From positions 1 through 56,429 of the forward strand of contig JAJDNE010000008.1 of assembly GCA_022340825.1 (NCBI GenBank): a stretch of DNA of 56,429 bases, read 5' to 3'. Below are positions 17,972 through 27,532 of the stretch, piece by piece; position 1 is the stretch's first letter; each line of letters opens with the position of its first letter. The position numbers and the translations under genes were made by a program. Origin of the DNA: Acidiferrobacterales bacterium (GTDB lineage: Bacteria; Pseudomonadota; Gammaproteobacteria; Acidiferrobacterales; JAJDNE01). The notes below the pieces were generated by a model. It saw only the letters and a list, made by a program, of their open reading frames with translations. It had not been told where the DNA came from and made no database searches.

Positions 17972-19465
17972 TTATTCAGCCCTCACCGGGGGATAGGGAT
18001 GTAACTGGTCGAGCGGAATACTACGGCCAGCACTCTGAACGATGCGTACATGCTTGCGCGTGAATTGCCGGGCATGGGTCAAGCCGCAGGAATGGGCCAG
18101 CAAATCCAGCTCATGATTGATACCGAGGGAATAAGTTGCCACCCGACGCCCCTTTTCTTCCGGTACCAGCCCTTTTTGCAGGCGGTGATTGTGCGTGGTG
18201 ACGCCTGTGGGACACGTGTCTTTATTGCACTGCATCGACTGAATGCAGCCAAGGGCGAACATGAATCCTCGCGCTGTGTTGATGAAATCCGCACCGACGC
18301 ACAGCGCCCAGGCCGCCCGGTCTGAGGTTACCAGGCGCCCGGAAGCAATAACGCGAATGCGCTGCCTGAGCCCCGCTGCAACCAAAACATCCACCGCTAT
18401 CGGCAAGGCCTCGTTGAGTGGCAGGCCAACATGATTGGCGAGCGCCTGTGGAGCGGCCCCGGTTCCGCCATCGCCACCATCAACAGTAATAAAGTCAGGC
18501 GCGCTATCGAGTCCCCGTCTTAGTATCGCGTTACCCAACATTTCCGGGTACGAACCGTCGGCGATAACAGTCTTGAAGCCTACTGGTCGACCCGTGACGT
18601 CGCGCACTCGCTGGATCATGTCAAGCAGATCATCTGGGGAGGCAATATCGACATGACGATTGGGACTGCGTGATGCAATGTAAGCCGGGATACCACGAAT
18701 TCGGGCGATCTCTTCGGTGACCTTTATCGCTGGCAAAATGCCGCCCTTGCCCGGCTTGGCGCCCTGCGCAAGCTTGATCTCGAAAGCGTTGACGTGTTGT
18801 GCAACTTCTCTCAGTTTCTGGTCGCTGAGCTTGCCAGCGTCATCGCGCACACCATATTTGGCGGTGCCGATCTGAAAAATCCGGTCACACTCCTGCTCCA
18901 GGTGGTGAGACGATAGCCCCCCTTCCCCGGTGTTCAACCAGGAGCCAGACGCGGCGGCACCGCGTGCCAGTGCTTTAACTGCAACCGAAGACAGTGCGCC
19001 ATAACTCATGCCGGAAATATTTACGATGCGCTTGGCCTCAAATGGCTGATCGCCACAGTAGCCGCCTATAGATAGCGGTGGGCTGGGCTCGCAATCTTCT
19101 TCCAGCTGTGGGTAGGGTGAATTGATAAAAATCGCAGTACCGGGCTCACGCATATCATTGGTCGAACCAAAACCAATCATGCCGCCCATTCCCTTGGCAG
19201 TTTTGTATACCCACGAACGGGTCATGCGATTGAACGGAAGTTCCTCACGATCATTGGCGAAAAAATACTGACGCAAGGCTACGCCAATATCCTCCATGAA
19301 GTAACGCAAGCGGCCGATCACCGGGAAGTTGCGTCGGACCGCATGCTCTTTCTGGGAAATATCCTGCAGAAACATAATAAACAGGATCAGCATAACGATG
19401 CCGGCGGCCCAGCCCATTACGACAATGGTCAGGTGAATAACAGATAAGAGATTGCCCAACTCCAT
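17972..19465 (-). CDS. FMN-binding glutamate synthase family protein
   Basis: A 497-residue protein with an N-terminal membrane helix (about 10-33) followed by a glutamate-synthase-like TIM barrel. The FMN/substrate segment KLAQGAKPGKGGILP and the barrel loop TVDGGDGGTGAAP are intact. A cysteine group CIQSMQCNKDTCPTG matches the 3Fe-4S cluster loop of GltB. The glutamine amidotransferase domain of GltB is missing, as in the archaeal-type and stand-alone family members, whose substrate is unknown. It is probably membrane anchored by the N-terminal helix, with the barrel in the cytoplasm. It starts at ATG 19465; the UMF1 gene is 85 bases upstream on the same strand. Confidence 0.9.
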   Translation of the reverse strand: MELGNLLSVIHLTIVVMGWAAGIVMLILFIMFLQDISQKEHAVRRNFPVIGRLRYFMEDIGVALRQYFFANDREELPFNRMTRSWVYKTAKGMGGMIGFGSTNDMREPGTAIFINSPYPQLEEDCEPSPPLSIGGYCGDQPFEAKRIVNISGMSYGALSSVAVKALARGAAASGSWLNTGEGGLSSHHLEQECDRIFQIGTAKYGVRDDAGKLSDQKLREVAQHVNAFEIKLAQGAKPGKGGILPAIKVTEEIARIRGIPAYIASRSPNRHVDIASPDDLLDMIQRVRDVTGRPVGFKTVIADGSYPEMLGNAILRRGLDSAPDFITVDGGDGGTGAAPQALANHVGLPLNEALPIAVDVLVAAGLRQRIRVIASGRLVTSDRAAWALCVGADFINTARGFMFALGCIQSMQCNKDTCPTGVTTHNHRLQKGLVPEEKGRRVATYSLGINHELDLLAHSCGLTHARQFTRKHVRIVQSAGRSIPLDQLHPYPPVRAE

Positions 19466-19550
19466 GATGACTCCGCGTTTATCATTGTTCTTTTTGTTGA
19501 CCCGGTTTGCCGGTCAAAGGTTCCGCACCTGGTGGTCAAGCGCCAACAGG

Positions 19551-20831
19551 TCAGGAGATAGCAGGTGTATCGGCGGCAACGCGACCGCGCTTCTCATTCA
19601 CGGTCCTGAGAAGAAACAGGCCGACAATAAAGAAGGCATTAGTAGACAAGATCGCCAGCCGATGATTGCCGTCAGATAGATAGGTAATCAGGCCATAGCT
19701 GAAGGGCCCAAGAATCGCAGCTAGCTTGACTGCCAGGCCCCAGAGACCGAAAAACTCGGCAGAACGGCCGGGAGGTGAAAACTGACCAATCAGGGCGCGA
19801 CTCGCAGACTGACTGGAACCGAGGGCCAGACCAATCATGTTGGCCACCACCCAGAAAGTCATGCGATCGGTGCTTGCGTAGGCTGTCACCAGCGCGCCGA
19901 TCCACAGCAACAGTATTAGTGTCAGCGTGTTTATTGAGCCAAGCTTGTCCTGAAGTCGGCCGAAGAAAAAGGCCCCGACCGCGGCAGTCACGTTCACCAC
20001 GAGGATCATCATGACAGTATCTTGTGTCGTGAAGCCCATCACTTGCTGGGCGTAGATCGCCGCCAGCACGATCACGGTATAGATCCCGCTTTGGAAGATC
20101 GCCAGTGTTAACAGAAAACGAAACAGATCCTGGTAGTGACGCGCCTCGCGCCAGGTTTCCAGCACACGCTTGAATCCAATAAACAGGAAATGCTCGCCTT
20201 GCGGCAGCCTGCTCTTGATTGCGCGTTCTCGTAACCAGATAAATGTCGGTAGCGCAGCAAGCGCGAACATGCCGGCTGTGATAAGCATGGTAACGGGTAC
20301 AAACTGGTTTGCTGTCTGGCCCCGGGCCTCGGCCCATGACACATAAGCCAGACACATTCCCAGCACGAGCAACCCGCCAAAGTAACCCAGCGACCAGCCA
20401 TAACCTGAAATGCGTCCCATATCGTCCGGAGGTGAGATTTCCGGCAGGAACGCGGCGACAATATTTTCGCCGGCTGAAAACATAACCGTTGCAGCAACCA
20501 CCAGGCAGATTGCCCACACTATTTCACCCGGCTTAATGATCGCGAGTGATGCGGTAAAGGCGATACAACCGAGCGTGGTGATGGCGAGAAAACGTTTCTT
20601 GTGTGCACCGAAATCAGCCATCGCGCCGACTACCGGTGCAGTGATCAGAACGAGACCATTGGCAATAGCCATTGCAATCGTCCAGAGGAAAGTGGCACCA
20701 CCCTGTCCCGCTTCCGCAGCGATGACTCCAACAAAATAGGCATTAAAAATCGCGGTCAGAACGACCGTGGTATACCCGGAATTGGCAAAGTCATACATTG
20801 CCCACGCGAATATTTCGCGCTTGGGTGCCAA
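19551..20831 (-). CDS. MFS transporter of the UMF1/Atg22-like family
   Basis: The 426-residue protein has about 12 membrane segments and the UMF1 signature at its N terminus, FAWAMYDFANSGYTTVV, followed by FLPEISPPDDMGRISGYGWSLGY. These are permease-like proteins related to yeast Atg22; bacterial substrates are unknown, although amino-acid efflux has been proposed. The start appears to be a TTG at 20831; the frame stays open a short way upstream without a better start and no good ribosome site is visible, so the N terminus is uncertain by up to about 20 codons. The ArsR regulator gene ends 115 bases upstream on the same strand. Confidence 0.85.
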   Translation of the reverse strand: MAPKREIFAWAMYDFANSGYTTVVLTAIFNAYFVGVIAAEAGQGGATFLWTIAMAIANGLVLITAPVVGAMADFGAHKKRFLAITTLGCIAFTASLAIIKPGEIVWAICLVVAATVMFSAGENIVAAFLPEISPPDDMGRISGYGWSLGYFGGLLVLGMCLAYVSWAEARGQTANQFVPVTMLITAGMFALAALPTFIWLRERAIKSRLPQGEHFLFIGFKRVLETWREARHYQDLFRFLLTLAIFQSGIYTVIVLAAIYAQQVMGFTTQDTVMMILVVNVTAAVGAFFFGRLQDKLGSINTLTLILLLWIGALVTAYASTDRMTFWVVANMIGLALGSSQSASRALIGQFSPPGRSAEFFGLWGLAVKLAAILGPFSYGLITYLSDGNHRLAILSTNAFFIVGLFLLRTVNEKRGRVAADTPAIS

Positions 20832-20946
20832 TTGGGAAGGATGTGTGGGTTCCAGAATCAGTTCCGATTGTTGAGTTGGTCGGCACCCTTCCGTGTCGCC
20901 TCAGTACACCGACCCTGGAGGGTCCAGTCTATTCCGGAATTGCTGA

Positions 20947-21288
20947 TCAGGCGGCGACTGTTCCGTTTTGCTGACTGCTTGCACCGTGCTCGGCGGAGCG
21001 CTGTGTCAGTTTAAGCACGTTGGCGCAATATTCATAGTTCACTTTGTAGTACACCTCTTTGCCACGCTTTTCGCAGGTCAATACCTTGGCATTACGAAGT
21101 ACTTTGAGGTGGTGCGAGATGGCGGGACGACTGATGTCAAACACGGCGGCGATTTCATTGACACAGAGTTCTTCGCGCGGTTCAAAAATTAACAAAATCT
21201 TGTGGCGGGTGGGGTCTCCCAGGGCGGCGAAAAAATCGGAAAATTTATCCCAGCCCGAGGGCAAGTCCTGCGCGTACTGCTTGAACAT
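20947..21288 (-). CDS. ArsR-family winged-helix transcriptional regulator
   Basis: A 113-residue winged-helix protein with the ArsR/SmtB plan: LGDPTRHKILLIF, then the recognition helix ISRPAISHHLKVLRNAKVL, then the wing KRGKEVYYKVNYEY. The metal-binding ELCVCDL motif of classical ArsR is replaced by ELCVNEI, with only one cysteine, so arsenic or zinc sensing by that site is unlikely. It may respond to another signal or be redox active through single cysteines. It lies upstream of the UMF1 permease gene on the same strand and has a good promoter of its own. Autoregulation is likely by family but not shown. Confidence 0.88.
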   Translation of the reverse strand: MFKQYAQDLPSGWDKFSDFFAALGDPTRHKILLIFEPREELCVNEIAAVFDISRPAISHHLKVLRNAKVLTCEKRGKEVYYKVNYEYCANVLKLTQRSAEHGASSQQNGTVAA

Positions 21289-21339
21289 ACGATACGTGTC
21301 TCCTGCTCGATTGCCGCCAACGTCTGCGGCAGAAAATGC

Positions 21340-21367
21340 AGGATAACGCCAACACCCTGTATGTCAA
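21340..21367 (-). promoter_or_regulatory. Sigma-70 promoter of the ArsR-family gene
   Basis: On the minus strand a perfect TTGACA (21362-21367) is followed after 16 bases by TATCCT (21340-21345). It lies 52 bases before the start codon of the regulator at 21288. The egtD stop codon lies only 20 bases further upstream. Confidence 0.65.
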
Positions 21368-21386
21368 TATATTTGAAAATAATTAA

Positions 21387-22415
21387 TTACTTAATTTTTC
21401 TCATCTTTACGCTGGCGGGACTGAGTAAAACCAGTGAAAAATAGCCATTTTCTGGCTCGAAATGGTCCACTAGCGAGAGGCCGGCAGCAGCTGTCAGGCT
21501 GGCCAAGGCTTCGGGCGTGAATTTACGACTGATTTCAGTATGGATCGACTCCCCTGGCTCAAATCGTACGTTCATATCGAGCCCATCGATACGCACTGTT
21601 TGCGAGGAAACCGAGTGCAAGTGCATCTCGATTTGAGACTTGTCCTCGTTGAAAAACGCGCGATGTTCAAACTGCTCCGGATCAAAATGGCCATCGAGCT
21701 CCCGATTGATAACATTCAGAATATTGCGGTTGAATGCAGCGGTATAACCCTGGGAATCGTTATAGGCAGCATGCAAAACACGAGGGTCTTTCACCCGATC
21801 GACACCGAGCAATAGATAGTCGTTTTGCCCCATCATCCCTCGCAAGCTTGCCAGAAAATCCCGCGCATCGAATTCGTTCAGATTGCCCAGCGTACCGCCA
21901 AGAAATACATATAGGCGCGAACCGACACTACCTGGCAAGTTGTCAAACCCGGCTGAATAATCACCCACCAGCGCGTTGATCTTTAGCCACTCATACTGAT
22001 CCAGCAAGCGATTACCAGCGTCAATTAACATTTCCTCGCAAACATCGAGTGGTAGGTAACTCGCGTGACAGGCATTGGCTTCGCACGCATTTAATAGATG
22101 AGTGGTTTTGTGGGAAGTGCCACTGCCCAGTTCGAGAATTGTGTCAGGACGCACCTCTTCAATAATCTCACCGGCCTTCTCTTCCAGTAACGCTGCTTCA
22201 GTCCTGGCTGGATAGTACTCCGGCACCTGACAGATCTTGTCGTACAACCTGGAACCGAGTTCATCGTAGAAATATTTTGGCGGAAGAATTTTCTGCGGAC
22301 GCGACAAGCCATCGCGGACGTCGCGTGCGAGATCACCGGCTGGATCTAGCACGGCAAGCTGCTGCACCACAAATCTGGAGTTTTCGCGGGTTGATGAACG
22401 TCGACACGCTTCCAT
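21387..22415 (-). CDS. egtD: L-histidine N-alpha-methyltransferase EgtD (ergothioneine biosynthesis)
   Basis: EgtD trimethylates histidine with S-adenosylmethionine to give hercynine, the first step to ergothioneine. The 342-residue protein matches the family: the N-terminal PPKYFYDELGSRLYDKI, the SAM motif LELGSGTSHKT, LYVFLGGTLGNLNEF in the middle and the C-terminal EISRKF. The start is ATG 22415 with GAGGAG (22421-22426) five bases upstream. It is divergent from egtC-egtB across a 322-base gap, so the pathway genes are split over two transcripts. The ArsR gene follows on the same strand. Confidence 0.94.
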   Translation of the reverse strand: MEACRRSSTRENSRFVVQQLAVLDPAGDLARDVRDGLSRPQKILPPKYFYDELGSRLYDKICQVPEYYPARTEAALLEEKAGEIIEEVRPDTILELGSGTSHKTTHLLNACEANACHASYLPLDVCEEMLIDAGNRLLDQYEWLKINALVGDYSAGFDNLPGSVGSRLYVFLGGTLGNLNEFDARDFLASLRGMMGQNDYLLLGVDRVKDPRVLHAAYNDSQGYTAAFNRNILNVINRELDGHFDPEQFEHRAFFNEDKSQIEMHLHSVSSQTVRIDGLDMNVRFEPGESIHTEISRKFTPEALASLTAAAGLSLVDHFEPENGYFSLVLLSPASVKMRKIK

Positions 22416-22737
22416 TCGTTCTCCTCACCTGGGCTTAAGCCCCTTGTCTCTAGTTATCTTTTTTCTTGTTTAAGTAATGATGGGTAAATCATACCATCCG
22501 GAATACAAAATGCTCACGGACACAGGCATTAAACACGTATAACTCGCCGTACACTCGTAATTCCAATGGGAATTGTTGATTCGTTCGGATGATGTTAACG
22601 ATTCTGACAGTAGTTAATATGACAAGTTCGTTAAATTTCCAACGCACTCGATTGATTCCGGGTATTGGTCGCGGTCGACACCCATTTCTGGATCACCGGA
22701 GATGTCACACTTAATTCTGATGCGGTATATTCACTGA
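22416..22737. other. Divergent control region between egtD and egtC
   Basis: This 322-base gap contains no gene and is AT-rich in its left half. For egtC, TATATT at 22726-22731 lies only six bases before the ATG at 22738, with no Shine-Dalgarno sequence between them and only a poor -35 box, so a leaderless transcript is possible but weakly supported. For egtD the ribosome site is clear but the promoter is not. I see no obvious operator palindrome. Confidence 0.35.
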
Positions 22738-23511
22738 ATGTGCCGCATTGCAGCGTACCTGGGTCCAGAAATCCCGTTAAGAAATTTCCTGCTCGACCCT
22801 GACCATAGCCTCATGGTTCAGTCATGGGCGCCCAGGGAGATGAAGGAAGCCAAGCTGAACGCTGACGGCTTCGGTTTTGGCTGGTTTGCAAAAGATGGCA
22901 ATCCGGCAATTTATACCAATCCAATGCCGATCTGGACCGATCCCAATCTCGATGGTCTCGGTCGAGTGCTGACAACGGATTTATGGCTGGCCTATGTTCG
23001 AAGCGCCACTCGCCGTACTGACGTCTCGCACGCCAATACCCAGCCTTTTTGTGAAGACAATCTACTCTTCACTCACAATGGTTATATTGACCAGTTTGGG
23101 GAGACCCTGCGCCATCACATTCGCCACGCGCTTACCACCGAGTGCGAAAAGACCATTCACGGGAATACCGATTCCGAGTACCTGTTCGCCTTATTGCGAC
23201 AACATCTGGCACAAAACAACCAACTTGACGTTGCGTTGCCCGAGATGTTTCGGCTGCTAACAAAATGGGCAGGTGACGTCAGGCTGCTACTTAATATTGT
23301 CATTGCGCAAACGAATGCAATTGTTGCTACCCGCCACGCGATTAACGGTGATTCGCCATCTTTGTACTACTCGGTTTCCGACCCCCTGTTCCCGGACAGC
23401 AAGCTGGTTGCCTCGGAACCACTCACGGATCGCAGCAACTGGATTGAAGTCCCGGAACATCACATCTTGTTGTTGTCCCGAGATAGTGAGCCGGTTCTGA
23501 CTGCATTATGA
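22738..23511 (+). CDS. egtC: Class II glutamine amidotransferase EgtC (gamma-glutamyl hercynylcysteine sulfoxide hydrolase)
   Basis: A 257-residue Ntn-type amidotransferase. Cys2 in MCRIAAYLG would be the nucleophile after Met removal, followed by NADGFGFGWF, YVRSAT and FTHNGYID, the substrate-pocket motifs of the family. In the aerobic ergothioneine pathway EgtC removes the gamma-glutamyl group from the EgtB product. Its overlap with egtB by ATGA (23508-23511) and the nearby egtD support this role. Its presence implies that EgtB uses gamma-glutamylcysteine rather than free cysteine; this is inference from the known pathway. Confidence 0.93.
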   Translation: MCRIAAYLGPEIPLRNFLLDPDHSLMVQSWAPREMKEAKLNADGFGFGWFAKDGNPAIYTNPMPIWTDPNLDGLGRVLTTDLWLAYVRSATRRTDVSHANTQPFCEDNLLFTHNGYIDQFGETLRHHIRHALTTECEKTIHGNTDSEYLFALLRQHLAQNNQLDVALPEMFRLLTKWAGDVRLLLNIVIAQTNAIVATRHAINGDSPSLYYSVSDPLFPDSKLVASEPLTDRSNWIEVPEHHILLLSRDSEPVLTAL

Positions 23512-24665
23512 CGGGGACGTTGCTAAGCGATCTCGGTCAACGCCAGCAACAACTGCTATCGATCATTGACGCCACGCCAGAAGTGGACTGCTATCGACAG
23601 TTTCATCCGGACCTCAGCCCGCTCGCGTGGCACCTCGGACACTGTGCTTTTATTGAATCTTACTGGATCTCAGATCGCGTACTCGGCAATGATCGTCGCA
23701 CCCGTGAAACTGAACCGCTATATTTCCCGGAGCTCAGCCCCAAGACAAAACGTGCGGCGCGCATGCCGGGAAAATCGGAACTGCTGGCTCAAGCGAAAAA
23801 AGATTTTGCAAAAAACATCTCCTTGCTCGCTGAGATTGATAAAAGTGGCCAATCCCAAGCACTGTTAGCCAACGGCTATCTGCTCTATTTTTTACTCCAG
23901 CACCACTGTCAGCATCTGGAGACCATGGCGCAGATACTTCAGCAACGTGCATACCAACAGGACTGGCAATCCTATGAAGCACGCGGCATCGATCCTGTCG
24001 AACCTTCGGGCGACAGAATTACTGTCGACGCCAGCAACGTAGAAATCGGAAACCCGAACGAAGCGATCGCTTACGATAACGAGCGGCCAGTCTGGTCCAC
24101 AACAATCGATAGCTTTGGAATTAACAAGCGTCCCGTATCAAACAGTGAGTATCTCGGGTTCATGCGCGCGGACGGATACCAGAACAAGGACTGGTGGAGC
24201 CCGCGAGGCTGGCACTGGCGGCAATCATTGGCCATCGACGCACCGGATCACTGGCGACAGGATACTGACGGAAACTGGTACAGCCTGACCGCTACCGGCC
24301 CTGCCAATCTTGGTGGCGACGACGCGGTCTATGGTATCAGCTTTTTTGAAGCCGAGGCCTATAGCCACTATGCCGATGGCCGACTACCGCATGAGCTCGA
24401 ATGGGAAATGGCAGCAGCCAGACAGGTCATTGCACCCGACCAGGCGTGGGAGTGGTGCAGCAACCATTTCTTCCCCTACCCGGGATTTCACCCGTTTCCT
24501 TATGATGGCTACTCGTTGCCGTGGTTTGACGACCAGCACCAGACATTGCGCGGCGCCAGCCTGCATACACTAGCACCTGTTCGACGTCCTACCTTCCGCA
24601 ACTTCTATACGCCGGAAAAACGTCACGTGTTCGCCGGCGTACGAGTTGCCTTCGATCTCGACTGA
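23508..24665 (+). CDS. egtB: Hercynine oxygenase EgtB-like (DinB and FGE-sulfatase domains)
   Basis: A 385-residue non-haem iron enzyme with an N-terminal DinB domain and a C-terminal formylglycine-generating-enzyme-like domain. Likely iron ligands are a histidine in WHLGH (42-45) and the pair H132xxxH136 in QHHCQH. The C terminus RRPTFRNFYTP followed by FAGVRVA is typical of EgtB. It would join hercynine to a cysteine-containing thiol with oxygen to form a sulfoxide. It overlaps egtC by four bases. The selenoneine synthase SenA is a close relative, but the neighbouring egtC and the absence of senB and senC favour EgtB. The sulfoxide lyase egtE and the ligase egtA are not in the window. Confidence 0.9.
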   Translation: MTGTLLSDLGQRQQQLLSIIDATPEVDCYRQFHPDLSPLAWHLGHCAFIESYWISDRVLGNDRRTRETEPLYFPELSPKTKRAARMPGKSELLAQAKKDFAKNISLLAEIDKSGQSQALLANGYLLYFLLQHHCQHLETMAQILQQRAYQQDWQSYEARGIDPVEPSGDRITVDASNVEIGNPNEAIAYDNERPVWSTTIDSFGINKRPVSNSEYLGFMRADGYQNKDWWSPRGWHWRQSLAIDAPDHWRQDTDGNWYSLTATGPANLGGDDAVYGISFFEAEAYSHYADGRLPHELEWEMAAARQVIAPDQAWEWCSNHFFPYPGFHPFPYDGYSLPWFDDQHQTLRGASLHTLAPVRRPTFRNFYTPEKRHVFAGVRVAFDLD

Positions 24666-24745
24666 GTCGCCGTCTGGTGTTTTTTCACATGACGCGATAA
24701 GTTGTCGTCCAGCACCAGGAACAATAAGAAAGCTGTGAGGAGCGC

Positions 24746-26116
24746 ATGGATACCTACACTCAACTACTGAACCAATTGAGCGGCATCGTCTGGGGCCCGG
24801 CGATGCTGATTTTCCTGGTCGGCACCGGCGTGTTTCTCACGTTTGGTTTGCACCTCATGCCGCTACGCAAAATTGGTTACGCATTCAGCCTGTTGTGGAA
24901 GGGCCGCAAGCAGACGGGGGAATCCGGCGACATTACACCATTTAATGCGCTCATGACTGCGCTGTCTGCGACGGTCGGCACCGGCAACATCGCAGGAGTT
25001 GCCACGGCCATCGCGCTGGGTGGGCCCGGTGCTGTTTTCTGGATGTGGATCACAGCTCTGGTTGGCATGGCGACCAAATATGCAGAGGCTGTGCTGGCAG
25101 TAAAATATCGTGAAGTGGATTCGCGTGGACGCTACCAGGGCGGTCCGATGTATTACATCAAGAACGGTCTTGGCGAAAAATGGAGATGGTTGGCGTTTCT
25201 GTTTGCCGCTTTTGGAACGCTGGCCGCATTCGGTATTGGCAATACGGTCCAGGCCAACTCAGTTGCCCACGCGGTGTCGACAAACCTCGGTATCCCGTCC
25301 TGGGTTACCGGCGTCATTCTGGCGGTGCTGACTGCACTAGTACTCATTGGCGGTGTCAAACGTATCGCATCTGTCGCGGGCAAACTGGTGCCGTTCATGG
25401 CAGCGGCGTATGTACTTGGCGCGCTGGTTATAATCCTGATGCAAATTGGCCAGGTACCCGCTGCGCTAGGACTGATCATTAGTGATGCCTTCACCGGCAC
25501 TGCTGCCAGCGGTGGCTTTGCCGGTGCAACCGTAATGATGGCGATTCGCTTTGGCGTTGCGCGCGGTGTCTTTTCCAATGAAGCCGGTCTTGGTACTGCG
25601 CCAATTGCCCATGCTGCGGCCCGAACCAACAATCCCGTACGTCAGGGCGTCATCGGTATGCTCGGCACCTTTATCGATACGATATTGATATGCACCATGA
25701 CCGCACTAGTTATTGTGCTAAGTGCTGGCTGGATGCAGGTTGACGGCGAATCGGGAAATCAGATTTCAGGTGCCGCGCTGACATCGTTGGCCTTTGGCAA
25801 GGCGCTACCCAGCATTGGTGAATACATTGTTACCTTTGGCATTATCTTCTTTGCCTACACAACGCTGCTCGGTTGGAGCTTCTACGGTGAGCGCTGCGCC
25901 GAATATCTTTTCGGCGTAAAAGTTATCTCTCTCTACCGTGTGCTCTGGGTTATCGCGATACCTGTCGGTGCACTGGCGGAACTGAATCCATTGTGGCTGC
26001 TGGCCGACGTGATGAATGGGCTGATGGCTATTCCCAACCTCATAGCACTGATCCTGCTAAGCCCGGTGGTTTTCAAAATAACCCGCGATTACTTTGCCAG
26101 CCCCGATGCGCGATGA
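24746..26116 (+). CDS. Sodium:alanine symporter (AGCS) family protein
   Basis: A 456-residue, roughly 11-helix inner-membrane symporter that takes up alanine or glycine with sodium. Family signatures are present: [23 protein letters not shown] near residue 65, the [12 protein letters not shown] loop and [17 protein letters not shown]. It starts at an ATG preceded by GAGGAGC. I see no glycine riboswitch in its 80-base leader. nadC begins inside its last codons, so the two are translationally coupled. Confidence 0.93.
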   Translation: MDTYTQLLNQLSGIVWGPAMLIFLVGTGVFLTFGLHLMPLRKIGYAFSLLWKGRKQTGESGDITPFNALMTALSATVGTGNIAGVATAIALGGPGAVFWMWITALVGMATKYAEAVLAVKYREVDSRGRYQGGPMYYIKNGLGEKWRWLAFLFAAFGTLAAFGIGNTVQANSVAHAVSTNLGIPSWVTGVILAVLTALVLIGGVKRIASVAGKLVPFMAAAYVLGALVIILMQIGQVPAALGLIISDAFTGTAASGGFAGATVMMAIRFGVARGVFSNEAGLGTAPIAHAAARTNNPVRQGVIGMLGTFIDTILICTMTALVIVLSAGWMQVDGESGNQISGAALTSLAFGKALPSIGEYIVTFGIIFFAYTTLLGWSFYGERCAEYLFGVKVISLYRVLWVIAIPVGALAELNPLWLLADVMNGLMAIPNLIALILLSPVVFKITRDYFASPDAR

Positions 26117-26930
26117 AGTGATTGAAAAAAATGTTCGCGATGCGCTGCTGGAAGACATCGGTAGCGGCGATCTCACTGCTGCCCTGATCCCCGACGAAAT
26201 CGTCAACGCACACGTCATTGCCCGAGAGCCGGCAATCATTTGCGGTCGCCACTGGTTCAACGAAACGTTCCTGCAGGTAGATCCTTCTGTCACCGTCGCA
26301 TGGCTGGTCGAGGACGGAGATCGCATAGAAGCAGACACCATGGTTTGCCGCCTACATGGTCCTGCTCGCGCCCTCTTGACTGCCGAGCGCACGGCGCTCA
26401 ATTTCCTGCAGACGCTTTCCGGTACCGCGACACAGGCGCACCGATATGCCGATGCAGTGGCACATACGAAAACGCGTGTGCTCGATACCCGAAAAACCAT
26501 CCCGGGTTTACGCGATGCGCAGAAATATGCGGTGACTTGTGGTGGTTGCCACAACCACCGTCACGGACTGTACGATGCAGTATTGATCAAGGAAAATCAC
26601 ATTCGAGCGGCTGGCTCGATTGCAGCGGTACTCGAGCGCGCCAGGCACGACAACCCGCCCGGCACACTTATCGAGATAGAGGCAGAGAATCTGGATCAGT
26701 TGCAACAGGCCATCGATGCCGGCGCCGAACGGGTGCTGCTCGACAATTTCTCTCCGGCAGAGTTGAAAAAGGCGGTCAAGCATGCCGGCAGCAGAGTTGA
26801 ACTGGAGGCATCGGGTGGCATCACGCTTGAAAATATTGCTGCCTTTGCTGAAACCGGTGTCGATTTTATTTCTGTTGGTGCATTGACCAAACATCTTCGC
26901 TCAGTCGACTTGTCTATGCGTATTGAGTAG
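26106..26930 (+). CDS. nadC: Nicotinate-nucleotide pyrophosphorylase (quinolinate phosphoribosyltransferase)
   Basis: NadC converts quinolinate and PRPP to nicotinate mononucleotide in de novo NAD synthesis. The active-site region [19 protein letters not shown], then [17 protein letters not shown], is intact, and the C-terminal [10 protein letters not shown] and [11 protein letters not shown] are typical. I use the ATG at 26106, giving 274 residues and an 11-base overlap with the upstream symporter gene; a TTG at 26094 is a weaker option. nadA and nadB are not adjacent. A terminator follows at 26963-26991. Confidence 0.96.
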   Translation: MRDEVIEKNVRDALLEDIGSGDLTAALIPDEIVNAHVIAREPAIICGRHWFNETFLQVDPSVTVAWLVEDGDRIEADTMVCRLHGPARALLTAERTALNFLQTLSGTATQAHRYADAVAHTKTRVLDTRKTIPGLRDAQKYAVTCGGCHNHRHGLYDAVLIKENHIRAAGSIAAVLERARHDNPPGTLIEIEAENLDQLQQAIDAGAERVLLDNFSPAELKKAVKHAGSRVELEASGGITLENIAAFAETGVDFISVGALTKHLRSVDLSMRIE

Positions 26931-26962
26931 GTGTTGTCCCCAGAGACGCAAAAACGCTGCCT

Positions 26963-26991
26963 GTCTTTACGCCAGATATAAAGACTTTTTT
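26963..26991 (+). terminator. Rho-independent terminator after nadC
   Basis: The inverted repeat GTCTTTA (26963-26969) and TAAAGAC (26979-26985) with a nine-base loop is followed directly by TTTTTT (26986-26991). It is AT-rich, so of moderate strength, and lies 33 bases beyond the nadC stop codon. Confidence 0.7.
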
Positions 26992-27040
26992 AGCTTGCCG
27001 GGCCTGTGCTAGCATGTTTTTCTAGCCCCCGAGAACAGTG

Positions 27041-27532
27041 ATGAATCAAGTACGCCAACTCTCTGCCAAGTTTTTCCGCACACTGGCCATGAGTATATTT
27101 TTCGTTGCGCTGCTACCTCTTTCGGCGGTGGCTGATAAAACCATCACCGACCCGCCGACACCGGAAAAGGACAAACGCTACCTGTTCAGTGTCACGCTGC
27201 ATACCCATGATGAGATCGATTCGATGCTAACCCGTGCTGAAACACTGTCCAGAAACCTGAACGTCAAATCAAAAGATCACGCGGGCATTGCTCTGGTGTT
27301 ACACGGCCCAGAGATCGAGATGTTTACCAAAAAGAATTACGGCAAATACCAGAAGTTGGTCGACAAGGCAGCACGCCTGGATTCGAGTTCGGTGATAGAA
27401 ATAAAGATATGCAGAACCGCGATGGATGACATGAAAATCAAGAAGGACGATCTGCCGGCGTTTGTCGAGATTGTTCCCTACGGCCCGGACGAGGAAGAGC
27501 GGTTGCTCCGCCAGGGCTATACTTACTTGTAG
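27041..27532 (+). CDS. Exported DsrE-family protein
   Basis: A 163-residue protein with a signal peptide (hydrophobic core around MSIFFVALLPLSAV, likely cut after AVA before DK) and a DsrE/DsrF-like fold, as in LFSVTLHTHDEIDSMLTRAETL and AGIALVLHGPEIEMF. DsrE-fold proteins often carry sulfur on a cysteine; here the only mature cysteine is in KICRTAMDDMKI at about residue 127, close to where family members place it. The periplasmic role is unknown. The ATG at 27041 follows a GTG at 27038 in the same frame. It converges on the deformylase gene with a 10-base overlap. Confidence 0.75.
   Translation: MNQVRQLSAKFFRTLAMSIFFVALLPLSAVADKTITDPPTPEKDKRYLFSVTLHTHDEIDSMLTRAETLSRNLNVKSKDHAGIALVLHGPEIEMFTKKNYGKYQKLVDKAARLDSSSVIEIKICRTAMDDMKIKKDDLPAFVEIVPYGPDEEERLLRQGYTYL

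Noticed and set aside
19672-20517. 281-codon open frame on the minus strand
   Set aside because: It is an alternative frame inside the UMF1 permease gene; the product is Arg/Gly/Cys-rich and has no recognisable motif.
20907-20923. Palindrome GACCC-TGGA-GGGTC between the ArsR and permease genes
   Set aside because: Short stem without a T tract; it could be chance and there is no evidence for a terminator or operator.
24666-24745. Possible glycine riboswitch before the AGCS symporter
   Set aside because: The 80-base leader is too short and shows none of the conserved riboswitch core.
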